This document shows, one piece after another, positions 23,330-34,787 of a stretch of 64,000 nucleotides of DNA. Positions within the stretch are counted from its first letter, which is position 1. The number at the start of each line of letters is the position of its first letter. The position numbers were made by a program, and so were the translations under genes. Source of the stretch: Histoplasma ohiense (Eukaryota > Ascomycota > Eurotiomycetes > Onygenales > Ajellomycetaceae). The notes beneath the pieces were generated by a model, which was not told where the DNA came from, did no database searches, and saw nothing but the letters and a program-made list of their open reading frames with translations. The DNA lies in the NCBI GenBank assembly GCA_017607445.1, contig JAEVHH010000001.1, forward strand, positions 1,860,001 to 1,924,000, given 5' to 3'.

Positions 23330-25635
23330 TCTGTTCAGCAACCCACCCTGGTTAGAGGAGAAGGTCCTCCGCTTGCTTCCTGCCAGCTTGACAGTCCAAC
23401 CAAATGGCGAGCTGCGGTGCTGATTCGATAAAAGAGGTAGATGGTGGAGAAAAGTTTATTTTGGCTGATTTCCTTTTCTTTTATTTCCCGCCCCCCCCGT
23501 TTCTACCGATATTATTGTTTATTAAACGCTTCTGCCGGGTCGTGAAGCGTGGCCGTTGGGCCTGGTGTGAAAAAAAGGATTAAAAGTGTCAGTTGCAACT
23601 CAATAGTGCATATTTAGTGTAGTAAGTAGTATTATCTAGCGATCATCCTTTAAACGAAGGAAATTGAACCGTCAGATTCCGTTTCCAGAAAGTTCAACCC
23701 TGCTCAAGTGTTCGTGGGATACCCGAAGTGATAATGACAAGCGACATAACAGGAACTTGGAATGAAAGTTACCTCGAAGGCAATGATGACCAAACACTAG
23801 ACTTCTCGCGGATATCGCGGAAATATCTCACCAGCAGGTTTTCACCTAGTAATCCTAGTGTGGGAATCAACCTGGGTTAAATGGGGACGGAGGATATGCG
23901 GCGCGGGTGATTGTTTGTTGTCAAAGAGGTGAAGCAGGTTTGGATTGTTTGGGTTGGTGGTGGTGGTTGCTGTTTGTTGACTGGGTAAATAAATAGTGAA
24001 CACAAGGCAGGGCGCCATGAATTAGTTTCTGAACATTTTACGAACTAGGACGTAGCAAGAGGGAGGAGATTATGGTAGCGCAAGCATTGAAAGTGAATTC
24101 ACAGGGCAATCAATATAAAAAAGAAAGCACAAAGTTGGCGGCTGGCTCTCTATCTGATCCGTGGGTTGATGGTTATGGGGACAGAATCGAGACCAAGAAG
24201 CCAGGGACAACATAGACCGAACAAACAGCCAGGCAGACAGACCCCTCGCCACAACGATGGATCGCAATTAGGGAACAGGGCAAATGCAAACAATTTGACA
24301 CGCAGAGAGAAGTGAAGAGGAAGGGCTTACTTCTCGCCAGTTGCACAATCCTAGAGCAGGACGGGAAAGGGATCCGGCCAACGCCAACGATTGGAAATGG
24401 CCCGAGTCAACTGCGACGACGGGGCTTCCGTGCAGCAACGGGAGGGCACAGACACAGATCGCGAGAAGAGGAGAGGCAGAAGCGAGGAGAGGTGCAGCGG
24501 TGGTCGACGACTCTGCGCAGGAGCAGTCAGTCGTGGACTATGATCGCGGGCTTGGCCTGGGAATCGAGCTTAGCGGGGTTGAGTTATTAATAGCCACCAA
24601 CAGCCCACGGCCACAGGACTGGATCGGGCTTGATGACTTCAACTTGAGCTTCAACTGATAAATAAACTGTTCAATCATCAAGGAATCGATTAAGCACCAC
24701 AATCAAGGCTATTTTCAAGAGGTCTAAGTTTATTCATCACTGTATATTTGTGCAATCACTATCGTGTACTACTAATATCCTACTAACTCACTCTTGCTAA
24801 CTACTTTCAAATTCAATCTCAAGACCATCTGCAACAAAGTGTTTACATGTCCCCCGCGATCGATTCCGGCAGCCACTCCTATTGATCATTCCAGATTTGG
24901 TACGGATTGAAGAGGCTTTGGAGAGGATGCTTGGTGAAAGATGATTGAGACACTGTTGAGACATTGTTGAGGAGGGTTGCTCATCCTTATATATCAAATT
25001 AACTAACCCCACCAATTCAAGATTTGAATGCGATAGAGATCCCCCCGAATTACAGATTGAATCCCTTCTATCCGCAATTTCCCACATATTCAAAGTCCTT
25101 CCTATGGGGAAATTCTGATCAATATTGATGTTCCAATGCATCAGTCACAACATAAAGAAACCATTGACAAAAACTAATGAACACACCCCCTGCAAACAAG
25201 CCTTTCTCAAACAAGAAATATCAGTGAAAAGACCGGCTTGATCTCTGTAGCTAATATATATATATATATATCGATCTTACCAGAAAACAGAAAGGCCAGG
25301 GATGACCCGGAGCCTTGTACATTCCTGAGGCTAGGAACGTGCCGTTCCCAGGGGGAATGATACCGAGGCCACCCTAAGTGCTTTCAATTTTGTCGAAAAA
25401 ATAGCTGTTGTCAGAAATTCGCATTTGATGACTGTGCTACCATATCCCTGGCCATCGGGTAGTCGTAAAACAATTTGAATTAAAACCTCAGCTATAAAAA
25501 GAAACGTAGGCAGCCCATACGCCAAACACCGCTGCCTGCCGCCAAAAAATGAAAAGAATAAAAGAAAATAAAAGGCTGAAAAAAATAATATCGTAAGTTA
25601 AACTAACTTTATTCATATTATACCATGACGATCCA
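23330..25635. other. intergenic region with AT-rich block
   Basis: The first part is the PP2C promoter and leader. About 24300..24650 is ordinary-composition DNA without a credible gene. About 24660..25620 is AT-rich, carries a (TA)n tract at 25253..25271, and includes a 115-codon minus-strand open frame (24797..25141) with no recognisable domain. The last bases are the vps2 3' UTR. Confidence 0.45.
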
Positions 25636-26793
25636 TCACCGACGGAGACTGTCTAATCTCGCCTGTAAATCGTCGTCATCCGTATTTGCACCACCACCAC
25701 CGCCCCCACCAACCGCCTGGGCGACCCGTCCCTCGGGCACAGATGCTTTTTGTAATTCCGAAGGTGTTTCTCCCATCTGCGATTCTTAACTGTCAGAAAA
25801 AGAATATTTTTTGCAGGACGGATACGAACATCTCCGAAGAAAGAAAAAAAAATAAAGTTGGTTGGCGAAATAGGGGAGAAGTGGAAAAAAAAAGGAGAGT
25901 TGGGGGGGAGGAGGAGGGGGGGGGTATAAGTATAGAAGACAAGAAACAAAATAATAAGACAAGAAAACATACAGCCTGTCCCAGGTCAACACCAATCTCA
26001 TCCAGAACCTCTTTCACTATCTCCTCGCCTTCCTCCTCATCCTCCAGCCCCGTGGCTTCGTCAATAGCATCGTCCATCAACTCCTGCCGCTGGTCCATGA
26101 TCTCGTTCTCCCGTTCGAATTCCATGGCTATTCGTTGCAGCGCGGGGAGGTTCATTTGTCTGTTCATGCTGCCTAAGAGCATGGTTGCGCCTTTCATGGA
26201 TTGCATCATCTGCTCGTTACTCCGAACGGTCTATTTACAAAAAGCATGAAGAAAACGCATCGGGTTTGTTAGCAAAATATGGGTAATAGGTAGATAGGGG
26301 TCTCTTGATCCGGAGTCTCAAGCTGTAAACTTTTACCGTACCTGGATCCGGAGGGAGATGGCTTGTAGCTGTGTTCGCATCGAGTAGAACTTTTGGATGT
26401 ATCTATGGTAGGCGGGGAACGAAGAAGAAAAGAATATCAGCAGCGAGTTTCCAAGATAGCACACAAATTGAATATATACAAATGCACAGGTATTTTCAGC
26501 ATACCGTCTCGTCCGAACCAGATCCTTCGCCTGAATCTTGCAGGCGCCTATCTGCCCATTCTTCGCGCTCTTCTTGATATCCTGCACCAGCTTTTTTTCT
26601 TGGTTTTCCAGCTTGACACGCTCTCTATCCAGTTCGCGCTGTGTCTTCTCCAAAGCCCGTTGGTGTTTTCGTAAGCGCTCTGCGGGCGTCATGCGCTTTC
26701 CGAACGCCCATTCTACGATCTGGGTTCGGGTAAGCAAGCGCTTCAGAGTGGTAGGAGAGAGGTGGGGTGGGGGTTGTTGATAGTTACATTCAT
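25636..26793 (-). CDS. vps2: ESCRT-III subunit Vps2/Did4 (CHMP2)
   Basis: Five exons: 26788..26793, 26505..26719, 26342..26402, 25973..26230 and 25636..25776; 226 residues, normal for CHMP2. Exon 1 encodes only Met-Asn. The joined start 'MNIVEWAFGKRMTPAERLRK' matches Vps2. The basic N-terminal helix ('ERLRKHQRALEKTQRELDRE'), 'SAKNGQ', 'AKDLVRTRRYIQKFYSMRTQ' and 'LQAISLRIQTVRSNEQM' are family signatures. The acidic C-terminal part ends in a MIT-interacting motif 1, 'DDLQARLDSLRR', which recruits the Vps4 ATPase. Vps2 with Vps24 caps Snf7 filaments on endosomes; ESCRT-III also supports Rim/Pal pH signalling, so it works downstream of palH. The last intron skips an AG in favour of a later CAG, required by frame. 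A Gly run precedes the motif. Divergent to fzo1. Confidence 0.92.
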
Positions 26794-27157
26794 TGCGTAT
26801 TGGAAGAGCAGAAGCGGAAGAGAGAGTAAAATGTAAGTCGCTGGAAATCCAAGCACTCGGGAACTATTACACTGGAATAAAAAAACAGCTGGGGAGTGGA
26901 TTCATAAGGTAATATTTATTTATTTGACCTGCCGATGAACGTCGCAAGTGACGCTCAGAGGCCTGGCGCCACCACGCCAAGCCCGGGAGACCGGACGGAC
27001 CGCCATCAAATAAACACTACCAACAATTCTTTTTCACCCAACGTCATTGATGAAATCTTTACAAGGCCCCCTTTTAGAACGCTCCAAAATAACCACTCTC
27101 CATTTCATGCGGGTTCTTACTCCTCTCCTCTGATCGGCGCATTACACCGCGCTTGCC
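26794..27157. promoter_or_regulatory. bidirectional promoter of vps2 and fzo1
   Basis: These 364 bp lie between divergent start codons. No specific factor site is assignable. Confidence 0.5.
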
Positions 27158-30100
27158 ATGAGTCAACAATATTTCCCCAGAGAGGGCTCCTCTTCGGCCA
27201 GCGAGGGCTCCTCCAGACACGCCGCTGGAGCATCCTCAAACAGTCCTCGTCCATACAGCGAAGGGCCTGAATATATGGTCGTTGGGTCCGGATCAATTTC
27301 GCACAACGCAACGTCGCTGATGGTGTCGTTGAATTCCGATTCTGGCTATGGGGGTAGCATAATGGGCGAGAGTGCGGATGGATTGATGGAAGACCGCCCT
27401 ACGCCTTCACATACTCCAGTTCTTCCAGGACAGTTCAATGAAGCGGGTTAGTTTTCATTAATTCTACTTATAGGGCTCTCCTTTTTGTTTTCTTTTCTTT
27501 TCTTTTCTGTTAAACTGACAGTCATTCATTCTATATAGCTGAGCACGAAAGACAGGTTGTCGCAAGCCATGTCCATCAATTGCTGTAGTGCGTAACTCTC
27601 CTCGAAACCGATAATAAGTTCCGTCTGGTCATTTTGTTAACGGCTTTATTCTCCTCTCTAGCAATTCGAACCGAACCCAACTTAGTCGATCGATTACTCG
27701 TACCGTTGAACTTCTCAAGGAGCTTCAGCAGATGAACCGCCAGTGGCCTGCTCACTACCCACCCGTCCAATCCACTCAATCCACATCCGCTTCCGTATCT
27801 AGTTCGCCGCGCGTACAGTCATTCCAGCTCGATGCAATGAATTCAGGTTCCTACGAACGGCCGGACCCTTTGCTGCGGCGTGCGACTACAGGGGCGGATG
27901 GGAGTGTGATTCCCGACCACAGCGAAACCGCAGAAAATAGACCCCCTCCCGGACCACGACTGGTGACGCCGCAGATCGCCCAAGAATTCTCTATATTAAA
28001 ACTGGACCTTAAACTCGGCTCATTGTCGCAGTCAGAGTTGGTTCATTCGTTGGAAAAAAGCTCCATTGCCTCGTTGCTGGATGGCAGGGTGAGCCAGAGT
28101 ATCAGACATTTACTTTCTCTGAGGGATAGGATAGAGGATTTGTCTAGCAAAGTGTTGATTACTGGCGATCTCAATGCTGGCAAATCGACGTTCTGCAATG
28201 CGTTGTTGCGGCGCAAAGTTTTGCCAGAAGACCAGCAACCCTGTACGAGTATTTTCTGTGAGGTGCTGGATGCCAGAGAAAATGGCGGTATTGAAGAGGT
28301 CCATGCCCTTCACAAGGAAAGGCCATATAACCGCAACGACGAGAGCACATATGACGTATACTCGATACAAGACCTGGAGTCTCTAGTTGTGGACAACAGC
28401 AAGTATATGCAGTGCAAGATTTATTTGAAGGATGCGAGGACAATTGACGAGTCGTTGCTGAACAATGGTGTGGTCGATATATCCATCATCGATGCCCCGG
28501 GCTTAAACTCCGATTCCGTCAAGACCACTGCTGTCTTCGCACGCCAAGAGGAAATCGACGTGGTCGTTTTTGTCGTGTCCGCTGCGAACCACTTTACCTT
28601 ATCAGCGCAGGAATTTATCATGAATGCCGCCCACGAAAAAGCTTATATATTTATTGTTGTGAATGGATTTGACAACATTCGGGACAAGCAACGATGCAAG
28701 CAAATGGTTTTGAAGCAGATTGCTAAATTGAGCCCACGAACTTTTAAGGAGTCTGCTGAACTTGTCCACTTTGTATCGAGTAATGCGATCCCTGTTATGC
28801 CTGCTATCACAAATAGTGGAGGTGGTGGAGGCGATGGAGGCGATGGAGACGATGGAAATGATGGAAATGATGGGGCCGCAGAATTGGATGGTGAGGATGG
28901 CTCAAAAGGCAAAGGAAAAGCCCCTACTGCAGCGGATGAGAAGGGGAAAGGGAAGGACAAAGAGAAAATCCATGACTTTGAAAATTTGGAGGGTGCACTG
29001 CGCCGATTCGTCCTTGACAAACGCTCACGTTCGAAGCTCGCACCAGCAAAGACCTATCTCTTGAACATCCTTTCTGATCTACATGTTCTTGCCTCTGCCA
29101 ACCGGGATGTCGCTTCATCCGAGCTCGATCGCATGACAAAGGAACTCGATGAACTTGTGCCTGCCTACGAGGGGAGCAAAAAGAGTCAGACGGAAGTTAC
29201 TGAACAGCTTTCGAATTCTATTGATGAATCGTGCGAGGATGTTTATAACCATTCTCGGTCAACTTTATCTACACGAGTAGCAACACTTGCTGAAGCCACT
29301 CTTGGAATTGAGTATCCTGGCTTATTTTCTGCGTTCCAGTATGCAGAAGATCTGAAGGTAGCTATGCTCGACGAGCTTGCCGCCTCCGTTTCTGCTTGCG
29401 AGGATTACGCTCGGGGAAAATCCATCCAGGGAGTCAACATGATCCAGAGCATCGGCATTCTCCATGTCGGAGAAGATAAATTCCCTAATCTTAATTTCCG
29501 CGCGGATCTTATGTTTAAGCAAAAGCGACATGTCACTGCTAGGCAGCTCGATACTGAAGTCGATCTGTGGGACTTTTTCGACGTCGCTGGCATCTGGCAT
29601 CGGCAGGAGAAGGTTGCCGGAACGGGCATGGCGATGACTTTTATCACCGTCCTTGGCGGAAGGGCCTTGGGTGGAGCAGGTTGGATCGACGGTGTTCTTG
29701 GTGCTGCTAGGATCCTGGGAACTAACAATATACGGCGCATGATTGTGCCCGGCATGGTCGCAGCAGGTGAGTTTATTTTCTTCTCTGGATCCATTCATTT
29801 CCACGGTTTTCTTTTTACCCCATTCACGAGCTAACAATAACATCTAAGCACTATTAACCGCGTCATACCTCCTCACCCAAATCCCCACTGCCCTCCCTGC
29901 CAACATTTCCCGCAAACTCTCCGAAACCCTCGCGGAGATCGATTATATTCACGCCAATGCCAGCCGCATCTCATCTGAGGTGCGTCGTGTCCTCCGCATG
30001 CCCGCCTCGAGGCTACAATCGACCCTCCAGACAGCCACCGAGGAACTGTCAAAGCGGAAAGACGAAGTCGGCAAGACCAAGCAAGAGAGCGAAATTGCCA

Positions 30101-30210
30101 ACAAGTACTTCTCGAATCTATTCCGTGAGAGCAGGGAGACTCGCAGGGCGGTTGAGCAGGTTGATTTGGAATCGCCGCTGCCAGGTAACCTGGCGCAATA
30201 TCAGGGATAA
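27158..30210 (+). CDS. fzo1: mitofusin Fzo1, outer-membrane mitochondrial fusion GTPase
   Basis: Exons 27158..27446, 27539..27587, 27662..29766 and 29849..30210 give 934 residues, with consistent phases. The dynamin-like GTPase has the P-loop 'GDLNAGKST' at about residue 281, a G2 Thr in 'QPCTSIFCE', the G3 motif 'IIDAPGLNSD' and the G4-like 'VVNGFD'. A first heptad region ('RTVELLKELQQM') precedes it. Near the C-terminus, hydrophobic stretches ('ALGGAGWIDGVLGAARIL', 'IVPGMVAAALLTASYLL') are the two membrane spans, followed by the second heptad region ('LQSTLQTATEELSKRKDEV'). It fuses mitochondrial outer membranes with Ugo1 and Mgm1 as partners in yeast. The N-terminal about 200 residues are disordered and Ser-rich. 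A Gly/Asp-rich then Lys-rich insert ('GGGGGDGGDGDDGNDGNDG') interrupts the region after the GTPase core. Exon 2 is 49 bp. Confidence 0.93.
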
Positions 30211-31381
30211 ACAGTACGAGGTTTGGGTTCCTGAGTTCCCTCTTCTCTTACCTCCTTCCCAGCCCGGGGACGAATTAGAGAAATAGCGAGGGACGGACAC
30301 AGGTGCTTTTGATGTCCTAGTTGCCCTGATATGACGTACCCCATTCATTTCCTTTTGTTGGTTTGTTTTTATTCTATTTTCTTGGCAGTCATGCATACAT
30401 GGCGCCTTTGTGTCTCTCCGCTGTAATGTTTGTGATCTCCGTATATATGTATGTATGTTCTAACGCCTATTTTTTCCCCCTCTCTTCTGTTTGTAAATAC
30501 CCCCTTCTGGCGCCTTTCTTTTTTTTTTTTTTTTTAACAATTCCCCATCTCCCAACCACACACGCACATCGCATCGGAATAAGACTGGTCATCTCCATAT
30601 TTTTGTCTAGTTCATGCCAGGGATATAGCTCTTTGTTTTTCTCATTTCTTAATTTTTATTTTTATTTTTATTTTTTCCTTTGTATCCATTCTCTACCCGG
30701 CCCCATTTTTTTTTTCTCCCATTTTGCGGCAAAAACAATTGTCCCCCTCCCTCCAAAATGAAATTTTGCTTTTATGGAAACTCTCGATACTTGATGCGCG
30801 TTATTATATAGTTACTTGTATTTAATTAATTACCAGAGATGCCTATACTATCTGTTGAGCTGATTTTGATCGTGCTATGCTTATGCTTATTTGTCCCTGC
30901 CTCCCTCTTTACTCAAGCCTTGAACGATGTGATATGTGCAACCAATTACTTATCACCCCTCAGAGGAGTGTGGATACGCCAATATATACATTTATCCAAG
31001 AAGGACGTTCAGAGCCCAGAGGAAGGTGTGTTGATTGAGTTGCCCACACATATGTTTCAGCACTTCAGCACTTTTCGCTCCCCGCTGCAAACGCCAGAAC
31101 CGAGAATTACCAGTAAGGAACACCGTGCGGGCGCCCCTGCACCCCTGCATCCCTTCCCCCAAAAATAAAATAAAAATGGGTAATTCCCACTCACTGAAAA
31201 TACGACGCCTCATGCCTTGTCTTGGCGTCTACTAACACACAGAGCCCATCAAACTCGTGACATCTTGCCACAGAATTACATAGATGAAATAAATGATAAA
31301 TGGTAACCGAGGGGAAGGGGGCGGGAAGGAAGGAAGGAAGGGGAGGGAACAGCGAAAATAAAATAAAATCGAAACTCGGTA
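30211..31381. other. convergent intergenic region fzo1 / dpb11
   Basis: A pyrimidine-rich 3' flank with T runs (about 30518..30535 and TTTTTA repeats near 30650..30675) and a GGAA-repeat patch (31326..31345). No gene recognised. Confidence 0.5.
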
Positions 31382-34364
31382 TCATAATCCTTCATATGTC
31401 ACCCCTTTCCCCGACTTTCTAGTGCTCCTTCTAGCTCCCCACCCATCCTGCGCCTCGTTCTTAGGTACCAAACTCTTCGCGATTAGCTCACGGTGATTCG
31501 TCGTGGCTGTAGCGGCTGCGGTATCCGCTGGAGTCCCATTTTTCACATCACTCATCCCAGCCGCCCCACTGTCAATCTTAGCCCTCATAGCCGCTGCGTC
31601 GGGAATTTCATAACCCAACTGAGTCATGGCAGGCGTGCCGTCATCGTCCGGGAATCCCGAGCCATCTTGGTCACCAATACCGCCATGCGGGAAATCTGCA
31701 GTCGTACGGAACATTTCCAACCGAGATTCTAACAACTGCAGTGCTTCTGTTTTATCCGCCTTGTTCGCGAAGAGAGAAGAGGAGAAACTGGGAGCGTTTC
31801 TGTCGGCCTTCGGAGTCGCCGGGCTGTCGAAGCCGAGCCCCTCAACGACGCTGCCGTGGCCATCTTCGTTCATGGTGTCGATGGAGCTAGCTCGGGAAAT
31901 GCGGGTGTCGCCTAGCACGGCGGCGCCTAGAGAAATTGAAGAGTGTGAATTGGCGCGGCCGAGGAGCTGCTTTCTGCGCTTGCGCTGCTGGCGTTGTACA
32001 CTCCCACCACCACCATCTCTATCCTCTAGGCTGGATGGTTTGGAAGAAGCTGCCCGACGCTTTTGTCTTAGGAATTCGTTGAGGGCGATGTCAAGGGTTG
32101 TTTTGGGATCAAGGTTGTTATTGCTATTATTAACTTTACCATCCTTATTATTAGATACTTCTGCTGATGGGTGCTTTGATCGGGCGGATGAGATAGGGAC
32201 GGTGGGGACAGGTGTTTCGTTGCGCTTCGAAGGGGAGGGGGAGCGGCTAGCTGCTTTACGTGGCGAATTTGATGAGAGCTCTTGCAGGGCGCCGGGTGGG
32301 ACACTTGGTTCTTGCGATACTGGGGATTTTTTCCCTTCTTCTTTTAGGCGGGTGGAAATAGTAAGTTGTTCTGAGATGCCGGGGTTAGGGTCTGCTGGTA
32401 ACTCATTTTCTAATGGAGCCTTGCGCTTCTTGAGTTCGTCTCGCTTTACTGTGTCAAGTTGAATAAGTTGGGCTGAAGCTCTAGTGTTCTGAGGTGGTCT
32501 ATGCTCTATTATATATGGTGTGAAAGGTTTTCTCTCCCCAGTCTGAACTGAAATCCATAGCCAATCCGCAATGACAGCTGGGATATTCCATTCTGCGATG
32601 TGTCGTAGTTTTTCTTGGTTCGGGTTCCCGTTGTTGCAAATGAGTACTGATGCTTTAGGTGTAAGAAACTCATCGTAAGTGGCCCCTAATAACAAGTTAG
32701 TCTCAAACAGTCGCCAATTGACTTAGACGTTTAACGTTACCCATCACTTTGACAAGCTTTGAAAGATGTAAAAGGTCAATGCCTGAAAACCCAGTCGAGC
32801 AAACTCTCAGTCCCTGGAACGCTATTTACAGTTAGAAAAGTGGGTCCAATGCTTCTTCCATCAATGTTTACGAACCTGGTATTGGGAATTTGGGAAAAGG
32901 AGTACTTGTAATATGTGCCTCAGGAGGAACGAGGGCATTATTGTGCAAGCACTTCTCGATCCATAAGTCCGTTACAATTTCCGGTTCTATGACTAAGTCA
33001 TCAATGGACGGAATTTCGGAGCGTGGTAAATTATGCGGCACGAGTATGTACGTTGCGTGCCCATTCATTGGGACCTCACTTGCAAGAGCACTCAAGGAAG
33101 AAACGATTTGTGCATCACGAGAGAGCAGGTGAGTCTCTAAAATTCGAGTCTACTTGAATGTTAGTTCTAGAGAAGCCTGTGACTACCTGCATTGCTTACT
33201 TGACTTGAAGAGAACCCTTTTATAAAAAATCTAGCACCAAACCAGAATCCACGGCGAGTTATATCAAGCTCCTGCGACTTTTGCATGGGTATCTCGGTCG
33301 TGGCAGGGTGAGTTCTCTCAGTTATGGTCGTCTCACTAGCGAAAGACTTTGGTTCTTGGATCGCAGCTGGAGTATCAGCCATTTGGGCACTCGGTTCGGT
33401 TTTGAAGTTAATGGTCGATCCTGACGCTTTTGTAGCATCTCCTACAATATCTGTCCAGATATCTTCATTCTGGCCTCCTAATTTCATGCTTGCAACCCTC
33501 CGAATTTTTCGAGTCCGTTGAGGATTGGTTGTGACCGCCTTGGGTTTCACGGTAACCACTGGAGCGGATCTATTCCATGCGCCAATGCCCTGCTCCTCGT
33601 CCGGGAGCAAAGGGTCGTAGAGGCTCTCATCAAGAGCCATCCCCCGCTCAAGGCTGTCTTGAAGCCATTTCAAACTCACAACTGTTATTTTCCATAGGGT
33701 TGCATATTTATATTTTTGGCCGTATCCGGATCGCGCAATCAGATGGGTAACACTCTTTGTAAGATCCCTCCGAAATTCCGCTCCATTCTCGGTGATCAAC
33801 TTTTGTAGGGAGTTTCTGTGATTCACTTTTTGTGGTCAGACTGTTCAGTATGTACGTAAAAGGCCAAACCATAGCATTGCTTACTGTCGTCAAATCCGGT
33901 AAGGCATATGGATAAGCCAGCAAATGTGGGAAATCGATATTGCTCTTCCAGCTGCTGAAGGTTGGTATCGCCCCCGAGCACCCAGGATGACCGAACAGCT
34001 TCTACCCATTCTGCTTTTAAGACCTTTATATCAGTCCGCTCCTTGGCCACATATCTATATTTCGGTGTATTAAGCTCTCCGACGATCAAGTGCGTGACAT
34101 CTGAGGTGAGGTCGAATTTATGGACAGCTCCCATTTGGGTGGCCACCGCCGCTATCTCTTCCTAGATAAAGACGAAATATCAACAACTGAAGTGAATCGA
34201 CGCACGAGGTTGGAGATCAGGATACTACCCGGTACTCTGGCAATATCGACGTACAGCAAAGAATCACCCCCGCGAGAGGGTGTTCCTTGTCTAATATGTA
34301 TGAGCTTCTGTATGGGTATTAGTGGAGGAATGGATCACTTACCTGGTACGACATTCCCCTCCAT
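31382..34364 (-). CDS. dpb11: BRCT-repeat replication-checkpoint scaffold Dpb11/Rad4/TopBP1
   Basis: Seven exons: 34343..34364, 34229..34290, 33885..34161, 33200..33825, 32876..33149, 32741..32821 and 31382..32685; 881 residues. Four BRCT repeats are visible. BRCT1 runs from 'HPLAGVILCCTSILPE' to 'VLKAEWVEAVRSSW'. BRCT2 runs from 'LSICLTGFDD' to 'VSLKWLQDSLERG'. BRCT3 runs from 'GARFFIKGFSSSQTRILETH' to 'DLWIEKCLHNN'. BRCT4 runs from 'GLRVCSTGFSGIDLL' to 'IADWLWISVQTG'. This two-pairs layout is that of yeast Dpb11 and S. pombe Rad4/Cut5, which bind phosphorylated Sld2/Sld3 and the 9-1-1 clamp. The C-terminal 380 residues are Ser/Lys-rich and unstructured; ATR-activation motifs would lie here but I cannot point to one. 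Exon 1 is the least certain: an alternative acceptor would need a 35-bp intron. Divergent to pif1. Confidence 0.9.
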
Positions 34365-34787
34365 GCTTCATAATTGACTCCGATCCCACTTGCCCATAAC
34401 CCCAGCTAAATTCGTAACTTATAGGTTGGGCTTTCCAGATAATAATACCGCGCTGGCGCATTAATGGTTCGTCTCAATGTAACTATTCGCTACGTTGTTG
34501 TCCATGATTGCTATAACTAAACCCGATAACAAAACGCGAACCAAGCTGAAGAGCACCTGGTCACATGACATTTCCTGCCCTAAATCCCTTCAAGTCCCGT
34601 GCATTGTCACGTGGAACCTCAATTGACATTCTTCGCGTCTTCGACCCGCGATGACCGAAAGAGTAAATAATAGCACCTACAGAATATGGAGATGTTGCTG
34701 ACTCTTACAGCCACCAACGTTATATTCAACCTTTTGCAGTTATTCTCGGGATAAATTGGTTCATCTGGATGTTGCTAACAGCTGTTT
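34365..34787. promoter_or_regulatory. bidirectional dpb11 / pif1 promoter with MCB-like boxes
   Basis: This 423-bp spacer lies between divergent starts. Two copies of ACGCGAA occur, at 34534..34540 on + and 34632..34638 on -. ACGCG cores are the MBF (Mbp1-type) cell-cycle box controlling G1/S genes in yeasts; that it works so here is inference. Confidence 0.5.

Noticed and set aside
24797..25141. 115-codon minus-strand open frame as a gene
   Set aside because: No recognisable domain or splice-supported extension, and it sits in AT-rich DNA. Kept only as an observation.
34305..34371. Alternative first exon of dpb11 starting MKHGGECR
   Set aside because: It would require a 35-bp intron, below the usual fungal minimum; the chosen start gives a 52-bp intron and the family-like 'DKEHPLAG'.
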